Assembly: GCA_024102815.1 (NCBI GenBank)
Contig: JAGFJJ010000031.1
Location: 124,001 to 188,000 of the forward strand
Length of the DNA stretch: 64,000 bases
Source of the DNA: Phycisphaerae bacterium
GTDB lineage: Bacteria > Planctomycetota > Phycisphaerae > UBA1845
Reading direction: 5' to 3'
Positions 24,721 through 33,094 of the stretch are shown here, one piece after another. A program made the translations under genes and the position numbers. Below the pieces are notes generated by a model. The model ran no database searches. It was not told the origin of the DNA and saw nothing but the letters and a program-made list of their open reading frames with translations. Each line of letters starts with the position of its first letter. Position 1 is the stretch's first letter.

Positions 24721-24823
24721 GAGAAAAACGGCTTCTTGCCGATGGAATTCGTAGCGAGAAAGGTCGTTATTCCTGCCGTGGATCGGCGAGTTCGAATGGG
24801 CGGCTGCGCTGCGTGTGTCGGCC

Positions 24824-25471
24824 CTATTCGTCCGGCGTCTGGGCGCGGATTGCGTTCGCCAGATCGCTGGCTGGTGCCTGCGGCGTATCCTGCTGGATGC
24901 GATCGCGCAACCACGTCTTCAAGCGCGGAGGTGGTTCGGCCAGGCGCCATTGGCCTTTCTCGGAGATCAGCATCAGGATCACGTCGCGCTCGGGAGAAGT
25001 GCGCCGTGCCAGGCGGTGGTTGGGATCGATGGAAACGTCCGCGGCCAACAAGTAGACCGTCACAAGCTCGTTGCCGGTTTTTTCCGGGTTCGGCAGACCA
25101 GCCACTTTGACTTTTTCGAGCGCGCGAAGCTTGACGGCCTGAACGGCCGACCAGCCCTCTTCGTACTCCCGTCGTGAAATCGGTTTTTCAAAGGCCGACC
25201 AAAGCAGGCGGTAATTGTCGTAGTCGCCCTGCGTCGTCGTGCGCATGGCTTCGAGCACAAAGTGGTTCACGGACTCGTCCGGGCAGTGGAGCGCCTCCGG
25301 GAAGATCACACGCGGCGCATTCGCAGGCTTGCTGGACGCGGTCGAGGCTGATGCGGGTTTTGCGCCAGTGGGCGTATTCGGGGTCGGATTGCGCTCGCAG
25401 CCGGACGAAAGCGCCGCGACTGACAGAACCGAGAGCACGCCCACCCCGCCGCGCCGGGCCAAGTATGCCAT
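24824..25471 (-). CDS. Lipoprotein of unknown function
   Basis: This 215-residue protein has a lipoprotein signal: MAYLARRGGVGVLSVLSVAALSSGC with the lipobox LSSGC at residues about 20-24, then a Pro/Thr/Ser/Ala-rich linker (to about 50). The globular domain includes PDESVNHFVLEAMRTTTQGDYDNYRLLWS and a region ending in GQWRLAEPPPRLKTWLRDRI. ATG 25471 follows AGGATCG; ATGs further upstream would precede the leader and are less likely. It probably sits on the periplasmic face of a membrane. No family was recognised. It lies downstream of fliC on the same strand but is separated by 305 bases with a hairpin. Confidence 0.65.
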   Translation of the reverse strand: MAYLARRGGVGVLSVLSVAALSSGCERNPTPNTPTGAKPASASTASSKPANAPRVIFPEALHCPDESVNHFVLEAMRTTTQGDYDNYRLLWSAFEKPISRREYEEGWSAVQAVKLRALEKVKVAGLPNPEKTGNELVTVYLLAADVSIDPNHRLARRTSPERDVILMLISEKGQWRLAEPPPRLKTWLRDRIQQDTPQAPASDLANAIRAQTPDE

Positions 25472-25738
25472 TACGATCCTGCATGCGGTGTTGAATCGCG
25501 CAACAATCGTCAGCTCTGTCATATCAATGTCACTCATGTAGCGGAGTAACTCGACTCTCGTAAAGGGGAGTATATCCCTTGGGGAGCTTCTCGAACAGCG
25601 AGCGCGAGACAGATCGCCGCGGTGCGCACGGAACCGGCCGGCAGGGCGCTGCGCTGGTGGCGCACCCACCGGCCGGTACAAGTTGTTCGGGAAGGAGGAC
25701 AGCCTCCGGACCGCGAGACCTCGCTTTCCCGCGCGGGC

Positions 25739-25755
25739 GGCGGGTCCGACCCGCC
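25739..25755 (-). terminator. Strong hairpin just after fliC
   Basis: GGCGGGTC (25739-25746) and GACCCGCC (25748-25755) form a perfect 8-bp inverted repeat 21 bases beyond the fliC stop. There is no U-tract. It may end or stabilise the flagellin transcript. The remainder of the gap 25472-25776 shows no gene. Confidence 0.4.
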
Positions 25756-25776
25756 ACCCGGTTACGTCAGCCGTGT

Positions 25777-27228
25777 TTACCCGCCGAGCAATTGGAGCAC
25801 GTTCTGGGACTGGGCATTGGCGATGGCCAGAATGCTGTTGCCCGCCTGAACCAGAATTTGTGCCCGCGTGAGCTCGGAAGTCTCCTCGGCGAAGTCGGTA
25901 TCGCGAATGACCGACTGCGACGACGTCAGGTTTTCGGCCGTGATCTGCAACTGGTTGATGTTGGGCTGGAGCGTATTGCGCTCGAACGAGCCCAGTCGAC
26001 CGCGAAGCACGGCGACCTGCGTGATCACTTCATCAATGACGTCCGACGCCTCCTTGAGGTTGCCGGTGTTCAGTGCATAACGCTGGCCGTCCTTCAAATC
26101 GGCGAGGTATCCCACCAGCGCATTGCCGAGGCGATTGGCCTGCATGCTGCGGACGGCGATGTTCTCCTGCAGCACCGTGCTGACCTCGGGCCCGAGCTGG
26201 AAGAGGGCGCCGCCGCCGGTGACCTCGAAGGAACTCGTGCCCAGCGGCAGGGTCCCGTTGCCAAATTCCTCGGCGAGGACCAATTGAACGGCAAGCGTGT
26301 TGTCACTGACGCCGAGCTTGAGGCCGTCAGAGGTCGTGGCGACACCGTTGATGGTGGCTTCCGCGTCGCGTCCGACCGTGTGCGTGACGACGCCGCCCTG
26401 GCGGTCCTGAACGTCGAAAGCGGCGCTATTGGGCAGGGCGGTGACGCTCACGAAGGCGTTGCTTCCATACTGGAGCGACTGAATGACCAGTCCCGCGGAT
26501 CCTCCGACGCCTGTGGCGGAGGCGAATACGCCGGTGTCGTCGGTGCGGGCGTTGATGGCGTCAGCGATCTCGTTGCTGGCCTGGCTGGCAGGGAAGCTGA
26601 GGGTGATGATGCCGTCGGGTCCGGCCAAGGTTACCGTGGCCCCACTGGCGCCCACGCCGGGCGACGGGAAGGTGAGCTGGGCCTGCTGGGCGGACTGGCT
26701 GACGTTGACATTTACGGGCACGAAGGAACGTGTCCCGAACCGGGCGCCGAGTACCTGCACGTCGGACAGTTGGGTGGAGTCCACGCTGCTGAGGACGTAG
26801 TCGAGTTCCCCGTTGAGCAGCTTTCGTCCGGCGAAATTGGTCGTGTTGGCGATGCGGGTGATCGAATCGATGGACAAGTCGATCTGGAGCTGATTGGCCT
26901 TGATCTCGTCATCGGAAAAGGCGCCGGTGTTGGCGGCCTCGATAACCAGGGCCTTGATGTCGGTGAGCAGGGAGGCGACCTCGTCGAGGGCGCCTTCCGT
27001 GGTGGCGATGACGTTGATCGCGCGGCTGGAGTTTCGAATGGCCTGGTTGACCGAAGAGATCTCCGAGCGGAGCCGTTCGGAGACGATCAAACCGGCGGGG
27101 TTGTCCGCTCCGCGGTTGATCTTGAGTCCGCTGGACAGTCGTTCCAGAGAAAGCCTCAGGGCGTGCTGAGAATCCTGCAAGTGCCGCTGGGCGACGAGGG
27201 ACGGTACGTTACTGTTGATCCGGGACAT
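25777..27228 (-). CDS. fliC: Flagellin
   Basis: This 483-residue filament protein has the conserved N-terminal helix pair (SRINSNVPSLVAQRHLQDSQHALRLSLERLSSGLKINRGADNPAGLIVSERLRSEI), a variable surface domain (about 150-390) and the C-terminal D0 helix (IRDTDFAEETSELTRAQILVQAGNSILAIANAQSQNVLQLLGG). ATG 27228 has AAGGAGG seven bases upstream. An ATG six bases earlier is unlikely. It is the last gene of the cluster, directly after csrA and fliW, and its leader carries a hairpin close to the ribosome-binding site, the arrangement expected for CsrA-controlled flagellin translation. Confidence 0.95.
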   Translation of the reverse strand: MSRINSNVPSLVAQRHLQDSQHALRLSLERLSSGLKINRGADNPAGLIVSERLRSEISSVNQAIRNSSRAINVIATTEGALDEVASLLTDIKALVIEAANTGAFSDDEIKANQLQIDLSIDSITRIANTTNFAGRKLLNGELDYVLSSVDSTQLSDVQVLGARFGTRSFVPVNVNVSQSAQQAQLTFPSPGVGASGATVTLAGPDGIITLSFPASQASNEIADAINARTDDTGVFASATGVGGSAGLVIQSLQYGSNAFVSVTALPNSAAFDVQDRQGGVVTHTVGRDAEATINGVATTSDGLKLGVSDNTLAVQLVLAEEFGNGTLPLGTSSFEVTGGGALFQLGPEVSTVLQENIAVRSMQANRLGNALVGYLADLKDGQRYALNTGNLKEASDVIDEVITQVAVLRGRLGSFERNTLQPNINQLQITAENLTSSQSVIRDTDFAEETSELTRAQILVQAGNSILAIANAQSQNVLQLLGG

Positions 27229-27251
27229 GAGCAATCCTCCTTGATTACCCC

Positions 27252-27273
27252 CGATGACAATTCTGTGTCATCG
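27252..27273 (-). promoter_or_regulatory. Hairpin in the fliC leader
   Basis: On the minus strand, CGATGACA and TGTCATCG form a perfect 8-bp stem with a 6-base loop. It ends about 10 bases before the AAGGAGG ribosome-binding site of fliC. It could be the end of the csrA message or part of a CsrA-responsive leader, since the GGA of the adjacent binding site is the core that CsrA recognises. Confidence 0.5.
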
Positions 27274-27323
27274 GATTCTGAATGTCGAAGAGTCCGGCTT
27301 TTCCACGCGTTCCTTGCGTTGGG

Positions 27324-27611
27324 TCAGGACTTCTGGTTCGGGTCGGTCTTGGGTCGGGTCGGTTCGATGCGCGGTTCGGCGCCGTTTCCGTTCTCGCCGT
27401 TGACCGCCCGACTGACGTCGTCGACGCGCAGCTGGGCCGCCTGTTGATTCTCCCGTTTAATGGCTTCGTAAACTTCCTTACGATGCACCTGTATATGCCG
27501 CGGGGCGGTGATTCCCAACCGCACCTTGTCTCCGCGGATATCGACGACGGTAATCTCCACGTCGTCGCCAATCATGATCGTCTCGTCGCGTTGTCGTGAT
27601 AGCACCAACAT
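27324..27611 (-). CDS. csrA: Carbon storage regulator CsrA
   Basis: This is a 95-residue RNA-binding protein. Residues 1-55 ([51 protein letters not shown]) are the full CsrA beta-swapped dimer domain with RNA-contact residues at Leu4 and Arg44-region. The last 40 residues are a longer, charged tail than in E. coli CsrA. ATG 27611 follows GAAGGAG. CsrA binds GGA motifs in the flagellin leader and blocks translation. FliW, encoded by the upstream gene, antagonises CsrA until flagellin titrates FliW. The gene order fliW-csrA-fliC fits that homeostasis loop. Confidence 0.95.
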   Translation of the reverse strand: MLVLSRQRDETIMIGDDVEITVVDIRGDKVRLGITAPRHIQVHRKEVYEAIKRENQQAAQLRVDDVSRAVNGENGNGAEPRIEPTRPKTDPNQKS

Positions 27612-27831
27612 AGTCGGCTCCTTCCTTGCCATGCCGATGCGTGGTTCGTCCGTTGCAGCTCATCCCGCGAAGGGCGGGATGCATACCGCGCGACCGCCGA
27701 GCTATCCGGCTTCCGGCGACCGCCTGCGAATCGAACCACCGAGTGTCGGTTGCAGCGGCACTGATGTGGCAAGCCTGTTTCCCACTCCGGGCGATTCTAG
27801 GCCTGCTTGTACCGTGCCGACCACCTGAATC

Positions 27832-28281
27832 TCAGGCGGACTTGCTGACCGCCATCGGCTTGGGGAGCCGCATGAGCGGGTGACGCGTCGAATACCGCTT
27901 GTCACTCAAGACCAGTTGACGCGCCTGGCGCGTTTCCACGTTGACGACTACGGGACCCTGGAAGTTACCGGTCAACAGCTCATTCACCTTGTTGACGATG
28001 ACAAACACCTGGGCCCGTCCCGGGTCGGAAAGTCCGATAGATTGGAGGTCATCCAGCTTTACCGGAACCTGGTAGTCGGCCACGAAAAGACGCGGATCGC
28101 AGACCACAAACGCCAGGTCGGGGGTGTCCACCGACTGCAGCCAGTAGAACCCGCTTCCCTCCCCGGTTTGCACCAGGGCGTAGCGCTTCTGAAGCGGAAA
28201 GCCCAGAATGCCCTCGGGGAATTCGATCAGCCGTCGTTCGTCAACCTCCAGTTGCCCGAAACGTGATGTCTGCAAGATCAT
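27832..28281 (-). CDS. fliW: Flagellar assembly factor FliW
   Basis: This is a 149-residue FliW: MILQTSRFGQLEVDERRLIEFPEGILGFPLQKRYAL and DLAFVVCDPRLFVADYQV are family hallmarks. FliW binds CsrA and relieves its block on flagellin translation, and is itself titrated by unassembled flagellin. It is followed, 220 bases on, by csrA. The gap on each side (27612-27831 and 28282-28499) shows no gene and no clear promoter. Confidence 0.95.
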   Translation of the reverse strand: MILQTSRFGQLEVDERRLIEFPEGILGFPLQKRYALVQTGEGSGFYWLQSVDTPDLAFVVCDPRLFVADYQVPVKLDDLQSIGLSDPGRAQVFVIVNKVNELLTGNFQGPVVVNVETRQARQLVLSDKRYSTRHPLMRLPKPMAVSKSA

Positions 28282-28499
28282 CGCGTCGCTCCCGTGGCCT
28301 GTTCTCCTGAAACGGGCGTCGCCGCGCCGGACCTCCGATTGGGCTCGGGAGTCCCGGTTTGGTGACGCGCGAACGAAACACGTCCGTCCGCTCCGTCACT
28401 CCACTACGGTCCGTTTTCTGCGAGCCGCCGACTCCCGGCCACGGGGATGTCGCGTGCTCTGAGCCGTCTCATGATGACCTTCGCCGCCGTGCGGAAAGA

Positions 28500-30440
28500 T
28501 CATCCCAGGTAATCCAGTAGCGACACGTTCAGCAGGAGCGAGCTGGTCGAGAGACTCGCCTGAAGCTGCGTGCCGGCCGATTGCAGTTTCGTGATCGCCT
28601 CGGCGTAATCCAGGTCCTGGACTTCGGAGAGGAAGACCTTCGTGGCCGAAGCCGCGTCTTCCATCTGCGTGAAGCGATCGCGCATCGCCTGCGAGCGGGC
28701 CCCCACGATTCCGTGTACCCGCGTCACTTCCTTGGAAAAGCGTTCGAGTCGCTGGGCGGCGCGGGTGATACCCGTCGTGTCATCCCCGCGCAGGGCGTTT
28801 TCGAGTTCCACCAGTGCGCCCAAGGCCCCTTCCGTGCGGACCAGGGCGCGATCCTCGCCGACGAGGGTGGGGTCGGGACCGGTGACCGTGCCGAGGATGC
28901 CGAGATCGAGCGCCGCCGCTGACTGGTTCAGCAGGCTGACCTGGAGGTCGCCGGTTCCGCCGGTGGCATCCTGAAGGGCAATTCCATTGCCGACCGTCGT
29001 GAGCTCCGCGGTGATGTTCACGCCGGCGGTCTGGGCGGCATCGTTGATCCGCTGGATTACATCGCCGATGGTGTCTGCACCGTCGAGGTTCACGTCGATG
29101 GTCGAGCCGTCGCGGGCGGTGATGCGGAAATCGTCCTGACCTTCGATGCGGGTGACACCTTTCCCGAAGTTCAGGCTGTCAAGCGTCGTGGCGGCATTGA
29201 AGGTACGCAGGCCGAGGTCGGCGGCAGTGGTGCCATCGTTCTCGCCGACGCTGAGCGTCGTGCCCGAGACCTGGTTGAAGATGTTGATGGCCGTGCCGCT
29301 TTCATTGATGCGGGCGAGCACGAACACGCCGGCGTTGTTGATCCTGTTGAGGATGTCCTGGACGGTCTCAGCCTGGCTCAGGTCGACGGTGACTGTCTTG
29401 AGCCCGTTGGTGATGACGAGGCCGGAATCGAGATCGATGCCCGCGCCTCGGGCCAGATCCGCCACGGAGGTCAGCGGGGTGATGCGAACGCCCAAGGCCG
29501 CACCGGTAATTTCCGTGCCCGAGGGGGTTGGCGTGAGGATTCCCAACTGCGCGGCCACAAGTCCCGTGCTTGTGTCGGTTACGGAGACAGGCGAGTTGCC
29601 CGGCGTGAGGACGAGGCCTTCGTCACCGAGCGAAGCCGTGACCGAGGCGCCGGCCTGCGTGGCGGCATCGTTGATCCGCTGGACGATGTCGCCAATCGTA
29701 TCGGCCGAAGCCAGGTCGACGCGAAAGACGCCAGCGCCGCCTTGCTCATTGAACACGAGTGTGCCGGTCCGGATGCCGGCGCCGGTCGCTCCGCCGAGCT
29801 CGTCGAGACGCGTATTCTCGGTGAGGTTCGGCGTAAGGTCGGCGTCCGAGGCGATCCGAGCCGAGAGGGCATCGAACAGTATGTTTCCAGGAACGTTGAT
29901 CGAGGCATCGGCATCCTCGCCGACGCGGACGGTGATGTCGCCGGTGTCGCCGATATAGGCGATTCCGCCGAGTGCATCGACAAACGGACGCTGCGTCGTG
30001 TCACGGCCGGCGAATAAGAACCGCCCGTTGAATTCTCGATTGCCAACGTCCTGGAGTTGTCGCCGGATGCCGGCGATCAGATCGGCGACCGACTCACGCT
30101 CTGCGCGGCTGGTCAGATTGCTGACGTTGTCGCTGGCAATAGTCTGGGCCTCGATGAGCAGGCTGTTGACCTCGGTCATGGCGCTGTCGGCGGCGGCCAG
30201 CGTGTTGTCCGCGTGCCGCAGGTTGGTGAGGAACTGGTCGCTGCGGGTGAGTGCCTGGGAGAGATCGACAGCGCGGGAAGCGGCGACGGGATCATCGCCC
30301 GCCGAGGCGAACTGCCGACCGGTGGCGATTCGTGCCTGCTCGTTGAACACGGCGAGCTGGTTCTGTCGCAAGGCCTGAATGACGAAATCCGCCCGCAGGT
30401 TGCTGCTCAATCGAGTCACATTGATGGGTCCGACGGCCAT
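28500..30440 (-). CDS. flgL: Flagellar hook-filament junction protein FlgL, enlarged
   Basis: This 646-residue HAP3 is about twice the usual length. The conserved N-terminal (RLSSNLRADFVIQALRQNQLAVFNEQARIATGRQFASAGDDPVAASRAVDLSQAL) and C-terminal (DLDYAEAITKLQSAGTQLQASLSTSSLLLNVSLLDYLG) flagellin-like helices bracket a long central domain. That domain holds three copies of a repeat with the core T-(I/V)-x-D-(I/V)-(I/V/L)-x-RIN(D/N)A, near residues 247, 360 and 453. The copies resemble the flagellin IN-type modules. Surface exposure and repeat expansion suggest a decorated junction. It lies 60 bases after flgK. Confidence 0.92.
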   Translation of the reverse strand: MAVGPINVTRLSSNLRADFVIQALRQNQLAVFNEQARIATGRQFASAGDDPVAASRAVDLSQALTRSDQFLTNLRHADNTLAAADSAMTEVNSLLIEAQTIASDNVSNLTSRAERESVADLIAGIRRQLQDVGNREFNGRFLFAGRDTTQRPFVDALGGIAYIGDTGDITVRVGEDADASINVPGNILFDALSARIASDADLTPNLTENTRLDELGGATGAGIRTGTLVFNEQGGAGVFRVDLASADTIGDIVQRINDAATQAGASVTASLGDEGLVLTPGNSPVSVTDTSTGLVAAQLGILTPTPSGTEITGAALGVRITPLTSVADLARGAGIDLDSGLVITNGLKTVTVDLSQAETVQDILNRINNAGVFVLARINESGTAINIFNQVSGTTLSVGENDGTTAADLGLRTFNAATTLDSLNFGKGVTRIEGQDDFRITARDGSTIDVNLDGADTIGDVIQRINDAAQTAGVNITAELTTVGNGIALQDATGGTGDLQVSLLNQSAAALDLGILGTVTGPDPTLVGEDRALVRTEGALGALVELENALRGDDTTGITRAAQRLERFSKEVTRVHGIVGARSQAMRDRFTQMEDAASATKVFLSEVQDLDYAEAITKLQSAGTQLQASLSTSSLLLNVSLLDYLG

Positions 30441-30500
30441 GGTGGCTCACCTGTTCTTTCGACGACTTCCTGACGGGGTTCTCCCGCGCGCTCCTATCTG

Positions 30501-32228
30501 CTAGCGAATCAACGAGACCAGCTCGCTGATGAGCTGATCGACAACACTTACGAATCTCGATGCGCCCTGAAACGCCCGCTGATACTTGACGAGGGCAATG
30601 GCTTCCTCGTCGAGGTTCACACCGCTGATGCTCTCCCGCTGCGATTGCAGGGAGTTGAGCACGGTGCCCGTGGCATCCTGGGCATCCTGCGCGGCCGCTG
30701 ACGACACCGCGACGTCATTGGCGACGGCGTTGTAGTATTCCAGGAGCGTCTGGCCACTGAGACGCTGCGAAGCAGTGGTATCCAGTGCCGCGATGCGTCC
30801 GGCGGTCGTGCCGTCGCCGGGCAGGAAGGCCGACGCCGATCCCAGTCGGCGCGGGTCTTCCAGCAGCGATGCGTTGACGCCGATGTTCGTGGCGTCCGAA
30901 CCGGTGAACAGCGTATTGACGCCCAGCGCGGCGAGCACGCCGGAGGTGTCCGCTCGGGCGGTGCTTCCATCGAACCCGAACACGAAGCTGCGGTCCTGGT
31001 CAGCGACCAGTCGCAATCGGCGGTCCGGCGTGATCGAGGCGGTCACGCCGTCGACTTCGGTGTTGATCGAATCGACGAGCGATTCCAGGGTCGTGTCGGT
31101 GTCGTTCCCTTCGAGCTGAACGTCGATACGATAGGAGGCCGGAGTCGAAGTCGCGTCGTCGAGAACGGTGACGTAGAAGCTGCCCGAGGTCGGCGGGAAG
31201 TTCAGCCCGGCGGCGGTGCTGTCGAGTGCGGCGTTCGTCGCCAGCACATCGAACGATCCGGTGACGGCGCGATAGCCCGTCAATCCCTGCCCGTCGGCGT
31301 GAATGGCGTTGACCTCGCCAATTACCGCTCGGGCCAGTTCGTCCAGCGCCGCGATTCGCCCGAGCGCGTGCGTGTCTCGCGCGGCAATGAGCCCGGCAAG
31401 TCTGCCACCCCGAATATCCACGTCGGCGTTGGTGTCCGCGAAGCGAACCGCAGTGCGTGTCGTCTCGCCGTCGGTTCGGGGTACGGCGATCAACTCCCGC
31501 ACGGAGCGGCCCTGTACGAGAGCCTCGCTGCCGACGTAGACGTTGATGGCTCCGTTGGGCTGCTCGCGGACGGTTACGTCGAACAGCCGGCCAAGCTCGC
31601 GGAGCAACCCGTCGCGCTGGTCGCGAAGCGCCGTGGCCTGGCCATTGCCCGCTTCGACGCGGGTGATCTCCTCGTTGAGCTCGGCGACTTTCTCGGCCAG
31701 CGAGTTGGCGCTGGTCACGAGGTCGGAAATTCCTTCGTCGAAGTCGGAGGCGAGCTGGACGAGCTCGCTGCGCGTGCTCCGTAGCGACTCGGCCAGTTGC
31801 CGGGCGCTGGTCAATGCAAGGTCGCGTACGGCGGAGTCCTCCGGCAGATTGCGTACTTCGTCGAAATTGCTGAAGAAATCCGCGAGGCGGGAGGCGACGT
31901 CCGTCCCACCCAATTGATTGAAGAGCGACTCGACGCGCGATAGTGCGCCGCGCTGCTCTGTCACAGATTCCTGGGCTCCGATCGCCAGACGGACGCGACC
32001 CTCCAGGGCTTCATCGATGTTGCGCTGGATCCCACTCATGGCCACGCCCGCGCCGGGGTGCAGATCACCCTGGAGCGCCTGACCCTGCAAGGCGGCGAGA
32101 TCAGGGGTTACCCGCGTGTAGTCCTCGTTGCCGGCGTTGCTGATGTTGTTGCCCACCAGTTGCAGCGCGTTCTGATAGGTCAGGATCGCGCTGCTGCCGA
32201 CGTGCAAGGCTGAGTTGAGCAGTCCCAT
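30501..32228 (-). CDS. flgK: Flagellar hook-associated protein FlgK
   Basis: This 575-residue HAP1 joins hook to filament. The N-terminal motif (LLNSALHVGSSAILTYQNALQLVGNNISNAGNEDYTRVTP) is the axial-protein signature. Long coiled-coil segments follow (about residues 80-210), and the end VNLDEEAIALVKYQRAFQGASRFVSVVDQLISELVSLIR is typical. It follows the FlgN-like chaperone gene by 5 bases, in keeping with FlgN being the export chaperone of FlgK and FlgL. Confidence 0.94.
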   Translation of the reverse strand: MGLLNSALHVGSSAILTYQNALQLVGNNISNAGNEDYTRVTPDLAALQGQALQGDLHPGAGVAMSGIQRNIDEALEGRVRLAIGAQESVTEQRGALSRVESLFNQLGGTDVASRLADFFSNFDEVRNLPEDSAVRDLALTSARQLAESLRSTRSELVQLASDFDEGISDLVTSANSLAEKVAELNEEITRVEAGNGQATALRDQRDGLLRELGRLFDVTVREQPNGAINVYVGSEALVQGRSVRELIAVPRTDGETTRTAVRFADTNADVDIRGGRLAGLIAARDTHALGRIAALDELARAVIGEVNAIHADGQGLTGYRAVTGSFDVLATNAALDSTAAGLNFPPTSGSFYVTVLDDATSTPASYRIDVQLEGNDTDTTLESLVDSINTEVDGVTASITPDRRLRLVADQDRSFVFGFDGSTARADTSGVLAALGVNTLFTGSDATNIGVNASLLEDPRRLGSASAFLPGDGTTAGRIAALDTTASQRLSGQTLLEYYNAVANDVAVSSAAAQDAQDATGTVLNSLQSQRESISGVNLDEEAIALVKYQRAFQGASRFVSVVDQLISELVSLIR

Positions 32229-32233
32229 GATCG

Positions 32234-32764
32234 TTATCCCAAGGCGTCCACAAGCTGCGGCGCGCTACCCGCGGCAACGGCACCAGACTGCCCGTAGGTA
32301 TCCACTCTGGCCGCCGCGGGTCGCACGGATGAGAGCACCGCGCTCAGATGGCCGAGCAGGTCGCGCGTCGTCACCGTGGCGACGCGCTGCAAGCGGGCGG
32401 TTACGCCGCCGACACTGCGAAGTCGATCGCGGGCAGTGCGAAGCGCCCGCGCATCGTTGCCATCGAGAAGATCAGCCAATTCGGAAAGCGAGATTCGTTT
32501 GTTCCTGAGAACCGCAAGTCCGTGCGATCGGGCTATGGAGTCCATTTGCCGTTGGCGCGCCTGATCGTGTTGGGTGATTGACTCTGCCAATTCGCGGGCT
32601 TCTTCCTGCGTCGCGCGCATCGTGTTCAGGTCGGCCTTTCGTACTGCCTGGAGGTGGCGGTCAATGAGCATGCCCAGACGTTCGTGGGCCCGCTCGAGTC
32701 GTGTCAGCGTGCCGAGCAGTTCCGGAATCGGACTGGATCCATTACTTGCGTTTGACTCACGCAT
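32234..32764 (-). CDS. flgN: FlgN-like flagellar export chaperone
   Basis: This is a 176-residue, almost entirely helical protein (LLGTLTRLERAHERLGMLIDRHLQAVRKADLNTMRATQEEARELAESITQHDQARQRQMDSIA). Helical-bundle shape, size and position directly before flgK and flgL fit FlgN, the chaperone for both junction proteins. The C-terminal tail (RVDTYGQSGAVAAGSAPQLVDALG) resembles the conserved xYxxxG end seen in FlgN-family proteins. ATG 32764 overlaps the end of the rod-binding gene by 8 bases. Assignment rests mostly on context. Confidence 0.75.
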   Translation of the reverse strand: MRESNASNGSSPIPELLGTLTRLERAHERLGMLIDRHLQAVRKADLNTMRATQEEARELAESITQHDQARQRQMDSIARSHGLAVLRNKRISLSELADLLDGNDARALRTARDRLRSVGGVTARLQRVATVTTRDLLGHLSAVLSSVRPAAARVDTYGQSGAVAAGSAPQLVDALG

Positions 32765-33092
32765 GGATTGTCTCCTGCATCGAGGCGGCGCTTTCTGCCT
32801 GCAGTCGGCCGGTCTTTCCAGCCAGGTGGCGGTAGAGCGCATCGGCCAGTCCGTCCGCCTGGGCGGCGCCGGCGCGTTCCGCCAACATTTCGTGAAGCTG
32901 TGCGGAGAAGACCTCCTCGCCGCGCCCGCCGTGGCCGTATTTCCCCTTGAGCGGGCTCTCCCGCATCGTCTTGAGCAGCTTTCCGTAGAACACCGAACCG
33001 ACGATTTCGCCGCTGAGTTGGCGCAGCTTGTCCGGCGCCGGCTTGGCACTTCGAATCAGCTCGAAGGGAGGTTGGCTGCTCTGAATCTCCAT
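32757..33092 (-). CDS. flgJ: Rod-binding protein, FlgJ N-terminal domain only
   Basis: This is a 111-residue protein. The segment KLRQLSGEIVGSVFYGKLLKTMRESPLKGKYGHGGRGEEVFSAQLHEMLAERAG matches the N-terminal rod-capping domain of FlgJ. The muramidase half found in gamma-proteobacterial FlgJ is absent, as in many other phyla, so peptidoglycan opening must be done by another enzyme not seen here. It starts 2 bases after flgI and overlaps flgN. Confidence 0.88.
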   Translation of the reverse strand: MEIQSSQPPFELIRSAKPAPDKLRQLSGEIVGSVFYGKLLKTMRESPLKGKYGHGGRGEEVFSAQLHEMLAERAGAAQADGLADALYRHLAGKTGRLQAESAASMQETIHA

Positions 33093-33094
33093 GA

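Noticed and set aside
25579-27447. 622-codon plus-strand frame over fliC
   Set aside because: It is a shadow of the flagellin gene, low in any recognisable motif.
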